Part shown: positions 21,681-33,310 of the stretch, piece after piece
How positions within the stretch are numbered: position 1 is the first letter of the stretch
How the letters are laid out: every line of letters starts with the position of its first letter
Origin: Pilatotrama ljubarskyi
Taxonomy: Eukaryota > Basidiomycota > Agaricomycetes > Polyporales > Polyporaceae
DNA: 64,000 nt
Reading direction: 5' to 3'
Assembly: GCA_022385805.1 (NCBI GenBank)
Contig: MU277683.1
Location: 248,001-312,000, forward strand
The notes under the pieces: generated by a model
What the model was told of the DNA's origin: nothing
The model's input: the letters and a program-made list of their open reading frames with translations, nothing else
The model's database searches: none
Translations under genes and position numbers: made by a program

Positions 21681-24600
21681 TCACATAACGTCTATCATAG
21701 AACGCCTCCACCTCGAGGTCAACTCATCAACCTTGAGTATGACGCCGGCAGCCGCACGACGTAAGCGAACCTCCTGGACACCACCTCCACCCGGCACCTT
21801 CGCGCCTTCTTCCAGGATACCAAGTACCTTCCCAGCCCATTCTCCAGCGCCCAAGATGAGTGGCGTGTGTTCAAGCCCGAGTGATCGTCCTCCGTCGAGG
21901 TCGAGAGACCCATCCAGCACGATGAGCACCAGCTCGAGCGCCGCGGTCAGCAGCGCGGCTTCCTTGGTCTGCTTGTTTTCTCCTGGAGGGCCGCGACTGC
22001 CCTTGCCGTCCGCATCGGATTCCGCGGCATCGTCTGCGCCCTCTCCGCGAGAGAGCGGACGGGTACCAAGGGAGAGGGCCAGCTCGAGCGCGTCCGGAGC
22101 GATCACCGCGAGCCACTCGCGGGCGTTGCGGGCAGCGTGCACCAGCACGGCCAGAGTCTCGAGGAATCGTGCGAGTACGAGCACGCTGAGGAGAAGCCCC
22201 GTCCCTGCGCCGCGATACTGATGCAACGTTGGCTGATTCGCGGTACGCGCCTCGCGCGTCTGTTCATCCCGCAAGAAGATCCAGAAGCGGTTGATGAGGG
22301 GGCAGATGAAGAACTCTGCGGCGACCTCGGTGAAGGTCGTGCGTTTCGGATGCTGTGTGCCTGCGAGTTGGCGCATGAGCGCCGCTCGAGCGGAGGACGC
22401 GGAGGTTGGCACTTCGGCGACCTTGGATGACGGGCGGACGCGGAGGTTGCGCTCACGGACGAGCTGCGGCACCTTGTCGGCGGTGGCCTCCCTGCCTTTG
22501 TCGATCGCCTGCTGACTGATGCCCTCTAGAAGGAGGTTCACTGGATCGTTCGTACGCAGTTGGTCTCCCGCTGTGATGTACTTCTTGTGTTGCGCAGGAG
22601 GCAAGCGTTTGCTCGGGAAGGCGACCTTCTCTTCCGGCAAAGCCTTACGACCAGGTAAATCGGGAACCGGAAGGGACGCGAGCTCCCGAGCCCCCAGAGC
22701 CAGAGCGTTCAGCATGACGAACCGCTGGTCTGTAGAATACTGGTTCCTGAAGAACTCCTCTATGATAGACCTACAACGAGTTCAGCCTTGGGGACCCGAC
22801 CTATTCTGCAGTATTAGGTACTTACGGCGCGGCTTTACGAGGACAACAAGCGACGAGAGCATTCAGCGCAGCTTGTCGTTTCTGATCGAAGCCTTCCAGA
22901 TCATAATTGTCCTGCAGGCCAACGAAGCCGTGCACGAGGTTGACTGCGTTCTCCTCTGGAACAGGCAGATTCAGCGATCGGTTTCATGGCAGCTCTCCTT
23001 CACGTACCTAGCTCGGTGCCATATCCGCTCTTCCGCCTGATCAGCTCTTCCGCCACTTCAAGCGCGACTTCAATCTTCGTGGCTTGCAGTTGCTCGTCAC
23101 CGCCTTGTAGACCACCAGTAGGCCTGATCATTTCTCCGAGCTGTGCCAGGTACACCGGTCTTGGGACCTTCTTCATTCCAACCCGCAAGGTCGGATCACG
23201 CTCAATCTCTGCGAGCTCTGACGGCGTAGGGGAAGCTGAACGTGAGGAAGCGGGCGAAGCGTAGCCGGTGAGCGAGTCGTCCGAGTCGTATCCAGAGGAG
23301 AGCGCCTCCACAGTGACCTTCGTCTTCGCAGGGGCAGGCGCACTCTCTGTTACCGTTGGTGTAGCTTCTGCACCGGTACGAGCTTCGAAATCCGACTCGG
23401 CAGTTTGATCTACGTCGGCATCGCATCCTCGGATGACTTCTCGCAGCTGCCGGCACCACGCCTTGCCTTGGTCGTCACCGTCCCAATCGCCAAAGTTCAA
23501 CTCCTTGCCTGCTGCGTGGGCAACTTCCTCCGCCACCAGCATCCCGCAGCGACGTACGGAGGGATCGAGGTGCGAGATGTAGGTCGATATCGACTGCACC
23601 AACGAGGGTGATAGTGCCAGTTCATGTGCTGGGCTTGGAGGAGGGAAGCAGCTCAGGGTTATGAGGAGCAGGGAAGTAGCATCTGCGAAGTCCGTCAGTG
23701 ATTGTGCAGTGCATGCCTGGCGCATGAAGAGCCTACATCGATGTTGGGAGAGCAGAGAATGTCTCACATGGTCAGCGTCCGTCCAGATATACAGGACCTT
23801 GTCGAGGAGAATCTGGAGACCTTCGAGAAATTGAGAAGCCGCAACAGCAACCGTCGAGGACTTGGTATGATTTATTACCTTCCCGGTCCCTACTGTCCTT
23901 CTCTGCACCCGCAACCCAGCAGGCAAATATCCTCGCATGGCCTTCGTCCCAGTGGCGCCCTAGAGCAACAGCGCTGAAGCAGTCGACGAGTTCGGAGCGG
24001 TCCTTTCTGAAGGGGCCAAGTAGGCGTCTCAATAAGAGTGCTTCGCGAGTTACGAGAGCCCTGGTGCTCAGGGAAGCATCAAGAGGCGACGGTATCCGCG
24101 TCAAGTGAGAGAACAGCGAAGTGAGGATCGACCTCAGAGTCAACGAAGAGGGTAATGAGGCAAAGATGCTTGACCAGAGGTGGGAATAAGCACCGTCTTC
24201 GTCTTGCAGCAGGTGAGATCTGATAGCCGGCAGAGTAGCCTGGAAGAACGAGGGCTGCGCTGGGGAGGTAGGGACAGACGCGGGATATACACCCACATTT
24301 ACCAGCTTCGCGAGGAGGTAAGCTATTGAGGAGATGATATCTGCAGAAGGCTTGGTCAGTCACGCTTTGTGAGACGTACGCTTTTGCACTGACCTTGGGA
24401 GCGTTCAGTCCTGGAAGAATATACCAAGTGCTCTGTGCGCTTACTCACATCGGCGAAGTATGGTCCATGTTGTAGTACATTTGGGGTATCACGTCGTTCG
24501 CCCATGTAGTTCGCGACTTTTGCAGGGACTGCGATCACATTGCGGACGCAATCCTCCCAAGATAGAGAGTGCCTGCCAAACGGTGCGCCATGGCTGTTGG

Positions 24601-25057
24601 AGAACAGAATTGAATGCAAGACGTCGATCGGGTAAGCTTTGGCGAGTTTGGCGAGTAGACGGATCGAGTGGTCTGTCAGCGTCGAGGATAATATCGCCGA
24701 GTACGCATACAAAGCGAGCTGCCTCGCAGCAGGCGATGCGAATGACATGGCATCGGGGCAGAAGTACTGTTCGACCAGGTCGTAGGCGTTTTCTTCCAAG
24801 AGCATAGGTTTCCAGACCGGTATGACATGTTCCAGGAGCACTCTCTGGATGAGAGGCGCATGACGCGGAACGTTGAAGGCTTGAGATGGAATAGGAGAGA
24901 CATCGTACTGCCTGAAGCGCGGCGGCAAGAGAGCAATGGCCGCGAGCGGCGCAGCGAGGAGGGAAAGCAGAGTTGGGAGATCCGGAATCGGCGACTGCAG
25001 CCGCGAGATCACGTCGCGAATCTGCGCGAGTGCCGAGTCGTTGTACTCCGCAGACAT
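21681..25057 (-). CDS. TEL2: TEL2 / telomere length regulation protein (TTT complex subunit)
   Basis: Helical-repeat scaffold of the Tel2-Tti1-Tti2 complex, which works with Hsp90 to mature PIKK kinases (TOR, ATM/Tel1, ATR/Mec1). The start ATG at 25057 gives MSAEYNDSALAQIRDVISRL. The long N-terminal exon is an alpha-solenoid (QRVLLEHVIPVWKPMLLEEN; SLSWEDCVRNVIAVPAKVAN). The diagnostic conserved Tel2 block is in the exon near 23130-23300: SGYDSDDSLTGYASP, then DPTLRVGMKKVPRPVYLAQL and GEMIRP. The C-terminal exon (22715-21681) contains ADKVPQLVRERNLRVRP, an acidic/Gly-rich loop and a final helical bundle ending WRRSMIDVM. Several short introns lie between 22716 and 24356. It shares a 172-bp divergent promoter with the gene at 25230. 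Confidence 0.88.
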
Positions 25058-25229
25058 CGCCGGTGAGCGACCGCGCGACGAGGGACTTGCCGCGATGGTG
25101 GACGAGGAGCGAGAGAGAGAAGCGCAAGCCCCGCGAGCGCGCGGTCCGCTCTCTCGCGTGCCGACGCGCGCCTCTAGGCTCTGACCTCATCGCTCTGCTC
25201 ATCCTTGACCACGACGACCAGCTCTCGAC
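25058..25229. promoter_or_regulatory. Compact bidirectional promoter (TEL2 / small membrane protein)
   Basis: Only 172 bp separate the two divergent start codons. The centre is purine-rich on the plus strand (GAGCGAGAGAGAGAAGCGC near 25107). No TATA box was seen. Confidence 0.5.
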
Positions 25230-25914
25230 ATGACCGACAATTTCGCCGTCGCCGTCGCCGCCACGCCTCAAGCCCATGCTGCAGACATCGAGTTCTTCGT
25301 GCGCCGGGGCATGACCAAGGGCTACCAACTTCTCTCGCTCCTCACCCCTCCTGTGTATGCCGTCTTCGCTATCACGCGTCATGGTCGCGCCCACCTATCT
25401 GTAAACCGTATGTTACGTGCGACATGGATAGGAGGCTCAGCTGGTACGTCTCCAGCTTCTCTCTGGGTCGCGAAGTCTGACGTACAGTCGTAGGCATCGT
25501 CGGCGGTGGTGCTTTCGAGTATGCCCGCTCCGCGTATTCAAACCCGGACAAGGTCAGAACTCGCCGGCTACGAGCAACATATGATGTATGTTTCTGTCGT
25601 ATAAGCTGACGAGCAGCTTTCTCAATTCCAATCTTCCAGACTGCGTCCATTCGGGCAGATGACCACTCGACCATCGGAGGCATCCTCTTTGCGGTCATTA
25701 CACCCGCCCTACTCTGGAAACGAGCAAACAGCATAAACCGTCAGTACATGGTCCGCGTATGCCATCGCCCATTGCTCATGTATTCGCAGTCATCCTTGGT
25801 GGAGCAGGCGTTGGGTCTGCCGTAGGGTTGCTCGCCCACTATGCTCGAACGGTCACTGGCGATCCTGCACCAACGGTTCGGGTGCCCGAGATCCCCCCAG
25901 TCGCGCCCCATTGA
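25230..25914 (+). CDS. Small four-helix membrane protein, fungal, function unknown
   Basis: Four exons (25230-25443, 25488-25585, 25640-25739, 25790-25914) give 178 aa. I do not recognise it with certainty. About four hydrophobic segments are visible: GYQLLSLLTPPVYAVFAI, ATWIGGSAVVGIVGGGAF, TIGGILFAVITPALLW and LILGGAGVGSAVGLLAHY. They are Gly-rich and separated by short charged loops (VRTRRLRATYD, SIRADDHST). Glycine-zipper helices of this size resemble Tim17/Tim22/NDUFA11-type inner mitochondrial membrane proteins or fungal accessory subunits of complex I. That placement is only a suggestion based on topology. The C-terminus is Pro-rich. All introns have good GT..AG signals and the total length is divisible by three, so the gene model is firm even though the function is not. 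Confidence 0.75.
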
Positions 25915-26171
25915 TCTTCGCGTACATGCGCGTTCGCCGAGCAAGCTGACAGAGGATGTCGTCGCGGCTCATTCAATTTGGCCATCACCATGTAGCATCT
26001 CTGTACCATACGCGCCTCCCCTTCGTAATCAGGACCCGTAACTCACTCTTTACACTCCTCTAGTGATGCCCGCATTTGGAAGAATGTCTTTCAATTATAC
26101 AGTTGACGCTCCAAATTGCGTCGTTCCTATCGCTCTTCGTAATCTCCCGAACTCCCTCCACCCGACGGTCT

Positions 26172-26600
26172 TCACTTCCTCCCCTCATCTTTCAGCCGTC
26201 CGTCCACGATCGGATGTATAGTGACCAAGTCTTCCTCTGCCCCATTCAACTCCTCGTTCTTTTGCTCCTTGCTGTATATCGAGCTCGCCGCGAAGTCACC
26301 CTTCCCCACCCGATTTCCGTCGAAGCAATCCACCACGCTCATATCCTCGCGCCCCGTCACCCGCAGATGGTCGAAGTAATGCCCGCGACCAGCGGAGTGC
26401 GAGTTCCGCGACGCGCCGTTACATGTCGCCGATGCGCCTTGCAGGGCTCCTCGCGCGCTGTGCGGGGCTCGCCGCTCGGGGCTTGGTGCTACTACCCTTG
26501 CCCTGGCTGCTCGGCCGGGCTGAAGGAGCGGATCGCTGCGAGGCGGTCGCGCGCGGGATTTGCTGTGATTTGGAGCGCGAGCGACGATCCGCCTGCGCGC
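26172..26600 (-). pseudogene. Decayed duplicate of the 3' end of the metallophosphatase gene
   Basis: The minus-strand reading matches the C-terminal tail of the gene at 29151-32055. It keeps the same final segment (EEDLVTIHPIVDGRLKDEGR and stop), the same SVVDCFDGNR block, and upstream the Ser/Arg-rich ADRRSRSKS and PRAASPAQRARSPA. A base missing near 26383 (GCCCGCGACC here, GCCACGGGACC in the intact copy) and an altered junction put the two halves in different frames. No catalytic phosphatase domain is present. The similarity also covers about 130 bp of 3' flank (from about 26030), so this is a segmental DNA duplication, not a retrocopy. Beyond about 26600 the similarity fades. Confidence 0.75.
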
Positions 26601-26862
26601 ACCACACTACTATCGCACTGCAGCTGGCATTGCACTTCAAGGTACTGCTGGTACTGCTCGAATTACTACTAGGACTGTCACGACCTGTACTCAGTGCGTT
26701 CCGTGTGAGAAGCATTGGAGACCATCTTTTCGTCCTGCAATCCTGCTTGGGAGGCACCCCGATATTCATTTGAGACGTTCCGGCACCGCTACGCTAGCCA
26801 CAGCTTGACCCGGCCCACTGCCGTGCGTAGCCTGGCTTGCTCTGTGGCAAATATCGGACCCA

Positions 26863-28622
26863 ATGGCGACGAACCGCAGGTATGAAAGCCTCTGGCTTCG
26901 GCTGTCATGATAGTCTTCACCTAGCCGCAGACTGTATGAACTGAATGAGGACGTTCTGCGTCGCATTCTGGAGCAAGTTGCCGCCATCAAAGACACCACG
27001 TATGCTTTTAGCATTACTCTGAAGAGACTCTCCACTACATGCAAACGCATTCGGTCTTCCTGCATGCCCATTCTCTTCCGTAATTGTCGGGTGATAGTGA
27101 ACCAGGGTATACCACCAGTCGCCATTCGCCCTTATGTCAGGTCAGGTTGTACCCCCCTCTCATTCTGGCAGCGACTGTCCTTACACTGTAATCTTGCAGG
27201 TACATCACATATATATGGGCCTTCTACACGATTGATCAACTCTATGACTGCGACTACTTCAAGGCAAAACCGGTGGCGACATTCGCTTTTCAGGACACCT
27301 CGGTCCCTCGACCGACATTCGGCATAGAGCTGGACTACTTGCCTTCCGTGCGTTCTGTCACGTTCTCCTATTCCTCCGTGGCGTCCCCTGGTCCGCTTTC
27401 CATGAAATGCATGGCACATCCCACAATCACGTCCATATCGATCAATGAGGATGCCATGTGGTTGTGTGCCCCACCACCTGTCCCGTCAGACCTTGCATCC
27501 CACAGTCGTCCAATCACCAAGTTTCGCTACACGACATCGCACTGGCGGGAGATTGAGGCCCTCGCGCGCGGAACTAGCTTGCGGGCGACATACGATCAGG
27601 AGTTGAGCTACCTCCGCGCCCTAGTTCTCCCCATGTCTGACTCTGCCGAGTCGCTCACTCTTCCCGTGGAGACGGCCCCGCTCCTGGAAATGGCCGCTAT
27701 GGATTGGCCGCGCCTTCATACGCTTTCACTCATCGGGCGATATACGCACTCAGATCAATGCCTCGCGATCTCTCCCCTGCTTATGCGCTCGCCAAACCTT
27801 CGTTCTCTTTCCGTCCAGGTCGTGCAACGGCAGGGCATGCCGCGCCCCCTCCTGCTCAGAGCGCCTCCCGACGCCAAGTATCACCTACGGTCTCTGATCC
27901 TCTCGTATCCGAACCCGGATGACCCCATTTTCTCTTGGATTGGAGACGGCCTGACCTCTCTCTCCCTTCGTGACAGTCCCAAGCACTATCACGAATCCCG
28001 CTACAAGACACCTTCCCTCACCGCCGTGTTCCCGATCCCTCACCGCGTCTGAATGTCTTGTCGTCCTCAAGCGCATCTCAGCGCCTCGGCTGCTGGCTCT
28101 CGAGTTGGTTTACGAAGTCGACGGTGCCGAAGACGAGCTCCTGCAGTACTTTCCAGGCGCATTTCCCCTCCTCCAGGATCTCGAGTTGCACCGATACCGT
28201 GCGTCGAAGGATAGTGTACCCTATGTGAGCCGATTTTCAATTATGGTAGTACCGCATCGACGTCCTGCTCATCACATACATGGGCTTAGTTGCATATAAT
28301 CGAGACCCTGATGGCGATCAAGTATCTGCGCATGCTCTATCTCAATGCCGATATCCTGGACGACATTTACTCATGGGCACCGTACCGAAACCGTCAACAT
28401 AACGACCAGCGAATACTGCATCGCGATCAGCGCGGGCGGGAGCTCTTCGGCCTCCTACAGAATAGCGAATGCTTCGAGTACATTGCGTTGCCCCTCTGTT
28501 CGGCCGCGTGTGGAATCTGGATTCTGTACTGTATAGTCGGCCGCTGCGACCCGGCGGCCACATTCACGTTGACCACGACTCGCCATACAGGTTGTGAGCA
28601 CTATCCTTTGTTTACTATCTGA
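26863..28622 (+). CDS. F-box / leucine-rich-type protein, interrupted by one-base frameshift
   Basis: Basidiomycete F-box protein family, presumed substrate receptor of SCF ubiquitin ligases. After a tiny first exon (MATNR), an intron at about 26880-26924 leads to the F-box helix region (LYELNEDVLRRILEQVAAI; LKRLSTTCKRIRSSCMPIL). The next exon starts YITYIWAFYTIDQLYDC and runs through irregular Leu-rich repeats (DWPRLHTLSLIGRY; RSPNLRSLSVQVVQ; YHLRSLILSYPNPDD; GLTSLSLRDSP). At 28035-28041 the frame breaks: ATC CCTC is read where the continuing frame needs ATC CTC. One extra C in the run 28037-28039 separates SLTAVFPI from LTASECLVVLKRISAPRLL. After it the frame is open again through an intron at about 28225-28289 to YLRMLYLNADILDD and HRDQRGRELFGLLQN. 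Either a recent pseudogene or a base-call error. The C-terminal end is approximate. Confidence 0.72.
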
Positions 28623-28984
28623 GCGGGGTCAGGAAAGGCTGATTACCACCCAGGGACTCCCGTGCCTTCTACCTCCAGACACCTTACAGATCATGATCAT
28701 GCGTGGCAGCAAGGATGGGACGCAGCATCCTCGATTGGACGAGTACTCCATAGTACGCAGACTCGGAGATGGCTGAGTAGAAGCAACATATCCGAAACCA
28801 CGACATTCGCTTGTACAGATGATCCGATTCCAAAATGTGCGTATATCGAGCGGTCAAACGCAAGGTAAGCCATATACGCGTCAGAGCGTTCGTGACCGAC
28901 CGCGGCGATCGGAGCCACACATCGGATAGCTGCTTGCGCGTATGCATGCGCTTGCTGTCCGCTGACGATAACTCTGCGTCTCTC
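28623..28984. other. Gap after the F-box gene
   Basis: Possibly the F-box 3' UTR. Small frames exist but none has a recognisable product. Confidence 0.35.
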
Positions 28985-29580
28985 CTCGTAATCAGGACTC
29001 AAATTCAAAGCCCAGTACTCCTCGCTTCACGCCTCTCCAGAGCGACGCTCGTGTCTTGATAAAATGCCTTCCGATTCCACACAGAATGACGCTCTAACCT
29101 GCGTGTTCCTATTGCTCCTGGTTTTCTCCTGACCTCCGCGACAGGGTTCTTCACTTCCTCCCCTCGTCTTTCAGCCGCCCATCCACGATCGGATGGATAG
29201 TGACCAAGTCTTCGTCCACCCCATTCAACTCCTCGCTCTCATGCGCCTTCCCTTCCTTCGTCTCGTCCGCCCCGAAGTCGCCCTTCCGCATCCGATCTCC
29301 GTCGAAGCAATCCACTGCGCTCATATGCTCCCGCCCCGTCACCCGCAAATGGTCGCGGTAATGGCCACGGGACCAGCGGAGCGCGAGCCCCGCGACGCGC
29401 CGCCACATATCGCCGATGCGCCCTGCAGGGCTCTTCGCGCGCTGTGTGGGGCTCGCGGCACGGGGCGTGGTGCTACTACTCTTGCCCTTGCCGCTCGGGC
29501 TGAGGGAGCGGATCGCTGCGAGGCGGTCGCGGGACTTGGAGCGCGAGCGGCGGTCCGCCTTCGCGTGCGCCTGACGAGCC
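28985..29580. repeat. Duplicated segment (partner of 26030-26600)
   Basis: This block contains the 3' flank and last coding part of the metallophosphatase gene and recurs in direct orientation at about 26030-26600, with many substitutions and small indels. Shared strings include CTCGTAATCAGGACYC-type sequence, TTCACTTCCTCCCCTC, CCATCCACGATCGGATG-like sequence and GGAGCGGATCGCTGCGAGGC. The F-box gene lies between the two copies. Confidence 0.7.
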
Positions 29581-32055
29581 CTCTCGCGCGAGACGACTGC
29601 GGTTGTTTCGGGATCGAGGAGGGAGACGTTGTTCATGTTCTGCATGCGCGAGAGCCGATTCACGAATCGACAGCCTGCGCATTTTGAGCATGCCAGCTGG
29701 TCACGGCAGACGTGAGTGACTTACCGAGGAGATACTTGCGGACGATGGCGCTCATCATCTGTCCGCTCTCGTCGTCGACGAGGTACTTCTTGCCCTTCAG
29801 AGGCAAGAAGCCGTCATGGCCCTGCGCCATGTACTCTCGCGTGACGATGCTGTACATCCTCCCGCCTTTGACGCGCGGTATAGGATCGCCGTCTACGAGC
29901 GCCGCGGCGGGCTGCGCCATCGCGGTCATCGTGGACTGCAGGAGGCTCGACATGGACGACGTCGCAGAGCTGGGGTGCGACATCACAGGAGAGGTGCTGC
30001 CGCTGTGGATCGGGGTACGCGACGGGGAGGTGCTGGTGCTGCCGCCAGATGGCTCTTGCAGGAGCCATACGCCGAGCACGCGTTGGCCGGGCGGTCGGCG
30101 AGAGTCCCACGAGACGCGGAAGCCGGAGATGACTGGGAAGCGTCTGAATAAGGACTACTCATCAGCGAGGAGGAACTGTGCATGAGTGGACGTGCTCACC
30201 CTTCTTGCGCGGGCCAAGTCGAGAGGGATGCTTCGAGCGCGTCCCAGATAGCTTCACCATCCAGTTCCAAGACGACGATCGGATCCTCGAAGGGCAAGAT
30301 CTCGAGGATGTCCCCAAGCGTGATTGGACCTTGGCCTGATTCAGTATATGAGATAAACGCAGCGGATGGCCAGGCGACTTACCAGGACCATATACCGAGT
30401 CTCCGCGTAGCGTCCCGGCGCAGATGAACACGCCGTCAGAGCCGCCACCTGTTTGCAAGCAGAGAGCGTCGTCATATGCGTGGCGTAGGACGTCCGCGAA
30501 CCAATTCGCTGCGGCCGTCTATGGTTTGACCACTTGTCGTCAAGGATATCTTAGGAAAAGAGAAATAGGCCCGACCTCCTGGACCCGGATGATAGATGAG
30601 CGGAGGTCGAGCTCCACCGCGGTCTTGCACACTGGTGCCTTCAAAGCGGAGGAAACAGAGGAGAGCAGGTCTTGGAGTAGCTTCGCTACTCGCTCGCTCT
30701 TTTTCGATCCAGGCTTGGTCTCATGGTGCTTGCCTGTGAATGCTACTAAAAGTCGTTCCTACCTTCGCAACCTATCCTGCGTACCTCTGATCGCTTTGAT
30801 CACCTTTCTCCTGATACTACCTCCCGGCGTGTCAGCGAGTTCTAGCGTGACCTCACTGAGGTCTCGGAAGTCGGTGCCGCTCTTGATCACGAGGATGTCG
30901 CCGTGGTCCTGTTCTGCACCCAGAATCTCCTGATTCAAGTCATAGCCCTCCCAAGAAGTCACACCTCGCGAGACGTAATAGAGGTGGTCGTGGCCACCGA
31001 AGATGATGTCTGCACCGTGCATATTGTCTATGGACCTGCTTTGCTGGGCAGAAGGTGACAATGCATAGACACTCTTTGCCAGCGCGATGTCCTGGAGTAA
31101 TTCACCATTAGCACAGCGGCACGCCGTCCACAACTGACCTGATGCTCACATTCGGCACTCTATAGGAGGTATCAGTGACAATTCAGCAGGCTGTCCTCAC
31201 TCTTCCTTCAGCCGACAAACCTGGCGTGTGTCAAGGCAATGATTATGTCGCATTTGTGTTCGCCTTGAGGGTCGCGCAAGCGCTTGGAGAGGTCCACTGC
31301 GACCTCCGCCATGTCCTTGTACTGGAAGTTGGACGGCCAAGTGGATACCGTCGCAATCCATTCTCTAAAGTGAGGCAGCGGGTATAAGGCTACGTGGTGT
31401 GGAGGTCGCCTGCATCTTCACTCACTTCTCCACCAGGCCAATGACACCGACACGGACGCCTGAGCGTTCGAAGACATAGAATTCGAGCAGACCTTCTGGA
31501 ACGCGGGATGTTTCGGTGTCGATGATATTACTGAGAAGCCACGGCTGCGCTATCGTTTCAGGGACCTTTACAACACCACTGGTGAGAAAGATGACTGACG
31601 AAGTTCGTATCTTGTATGAGCTTAGAGAGGTGCGGGTAGCCTGTGAACGGCCGCAATGAACCTGAGAAGGGAGAATCCGCGGGGACCAGGGTTGCCCTTA
31701 CCGAAGTCAAAGTCGTGGTTCCCTGTGCATATGCATCGTAATTGAACTCTGATTTTACTGGGCAGGAGAGATATGGCTCACCTGTGAGCGAGACGTCTGG
31801 TCCGATGGCGTTCATGACCGGGACCATATGGCTTCCTCTCGTAACTGAGCTCTCCACGGAAGGACTGAAGACATCTCCGGAGAAGAGAACAAGACCATCT
31901 CGCTTTCCGTCTGGCCGCAAAGGCCATTGGTCTCGCACATCGTCTAGCATCGCTGCCCATTGCGTGACATCTATGATCTCTGGAGACTTGGGATGCAGCT
32001 TGAAAGGCTGGACGCGGTAGACATCGTTGAAGTGCAGCAGGTTCAGCGTGGTCAT
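29151..32055 (-). CDS. 5'-nucleotidase/UshA-type metallophosphatase with Ser/Arg-rich C-terminal tail
   Basis: Two-metal phosphoesterase of the 5'-nucleotidase family, hydrolysing nucleotide or other phosphate esters. The start MTTLNLLHFNDVYRV at 32055 is the family's metal-binding N-terminus (Asp and His near residues 8-11). Further ligands are FSGDVFSPSV, then GNHDFDFG formed by splicing across a short intron (31758-31781), HARF, and GADIIFGGHDHLYY. Between these lie YPHLSKLIQDTN, VRVGVIGLVEK and EWIATVSTWPSNFQYKDMA. The C-terminal 5'_nucleotid_C domain includes DDALCLQTGGGSDGVFI and ITLGDILEILPFEDPIVVLE, the usual substrate-stacking region. An atypical extension follows: a Ser/Thr-rich insert, then RERARQAHAKADRRSRSKSR and PTQRAKSPAG, ending LKDEGRK at 29151. 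No signal peptide was seen, so the enzyme is probably intracellular. Many short introns. Confidence 0.85.
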
Positions 32056-32351
32056 CTTCGTGTTCTATGCTGTCTAGGGTCCGGCGAGTGATGACCAGCT
32101 GAAGAACCTGGTTGTCGAAGGAATGAACAGAAGTATATCTGGGTACGCATGGATGGAGGCCGGGGTCCAGGGCCGCCGCCGCTCAACCAGTTGACGCTTG
32201 CCTTGACGTGAGCATGAGCGTCTATTTGCCCGGAAGCGATCACCCGAATTAGGCAGGTGCTCTTTACCGTCTACCTCGACCTCCTCCTCGTTCTCGGCGA
32301 CAGCTACCGCTGCCCTGTCTACTCTCGCTTCGGGGCTGCGTAGGAGTCAAC

Positions 32352-33310
32352 ATGTCCTCTGTGGCTGCTCGCTTCAAGGCGACCGCTGGTCGCGTCCACT
32401 TGTTCAACCTCTCTCCTGCGCCTGGCTCGCAGTCCACGGTACGCATTCGTCTCCGTGTAATGTCTTGCCATTCCTGAGGTGTTCATGCAGCAAAAACGCC
32501 TTGGTCGCGGTCGGAGTTCAGGTCTTGGTAAGACATCCGGTCGAGGTCACAAGGGTCAGAAGGCTCGCGCCGGTAATGGGAAGCCTAAGGCTGGGTTTGA
32601 GGGTGGTCAGACGCCTATCGTGAAGCTCTTCCCGAAGAGAGGTTTCGTGAACCAGTACGTACCCTGTGCATCGATATCTTTGCTTCCCTGAACTCTTGCG
32701 CGTCAAACTTTTTCCGTATAGAAATGCGAAGGTCTACGCCCCGGTCAACCTGGACCGCATTCAACACTGGATAGACCAGGGTCGCCTCACCTCTTCCCCG
32801 GAGAAGCCAATCACTGCGAGAGAGCTCCTCCTGAGCGGTTGCATCCACAACGTCCATGACGGGATCAAGTTGTTGGGCGACGTGAGCCCGCCATTCTGGT
32901 CACCACTGCATATGTCTTGACGTATTGCACCAGGGCGCCGAGCACTTGAAGACTGCGATCCACATCACGCCTTCCAGAGCCTCGAAGAGCGCTATTCGTG
33001 CTGTAGAGAAGTTAGGCGGCACTGTGTACTGCAAGTACTACAACGACCTCGCTCTCCGGGATTGTGTGAAGGGCAGGACGGACCGGATGCAGGCCGCGCC
33101 AGTACGGAAGACTGATATCCGTGCGTCGCGCTCGCCTCCATTATAAACCCCAGCTGACCGCTTGTGTTAGTATGGTACACCTCGTGGAAGAACAGGGGTT
33201 ATCTCTCGCCCACGGCACTCTCGAAGATGCCCCTGGTCGAGGATCGGTGGAGGGAGCTCTCCAGGCAACTCCTCTCGTTCAAGACGCAGGAGTACGAGAA
33301 GGCCAAGTAG
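32352..33310 (+). CDS. Mitochondrial large-subunit ribosomal protein uL15m (MRPL15; yeast MRPL10)
   Basis: Structural protein of the mitochondrial 54S large subunit. The start ATG at 32352 opens a basic leader ([20 protein letters not shown]). After the first intron comes the L15 signature [20 protein letters not shown], then [20 protein letters not shown] and PKRGFVNQ. Next come [38 protein letters not shown], and the globular part [20 protein letters not shown] with [20 protein letters not shown]. The fungal C-terminal extension ([15 protein letters not shown] to KTQEYEKAK) ends at TAG 33310. At least four short introns are visible. It is divergent from the metallophosphatase gene; 296 bp separate the start codons. 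Confidence 0.92.

Noticed and set aside
28594..28776. String resembling a kinase glycine-loop start (EYSIVRRLGDG)
   Set aside because: Stops immediately after the string, no kinase subdomains follow in any frame.
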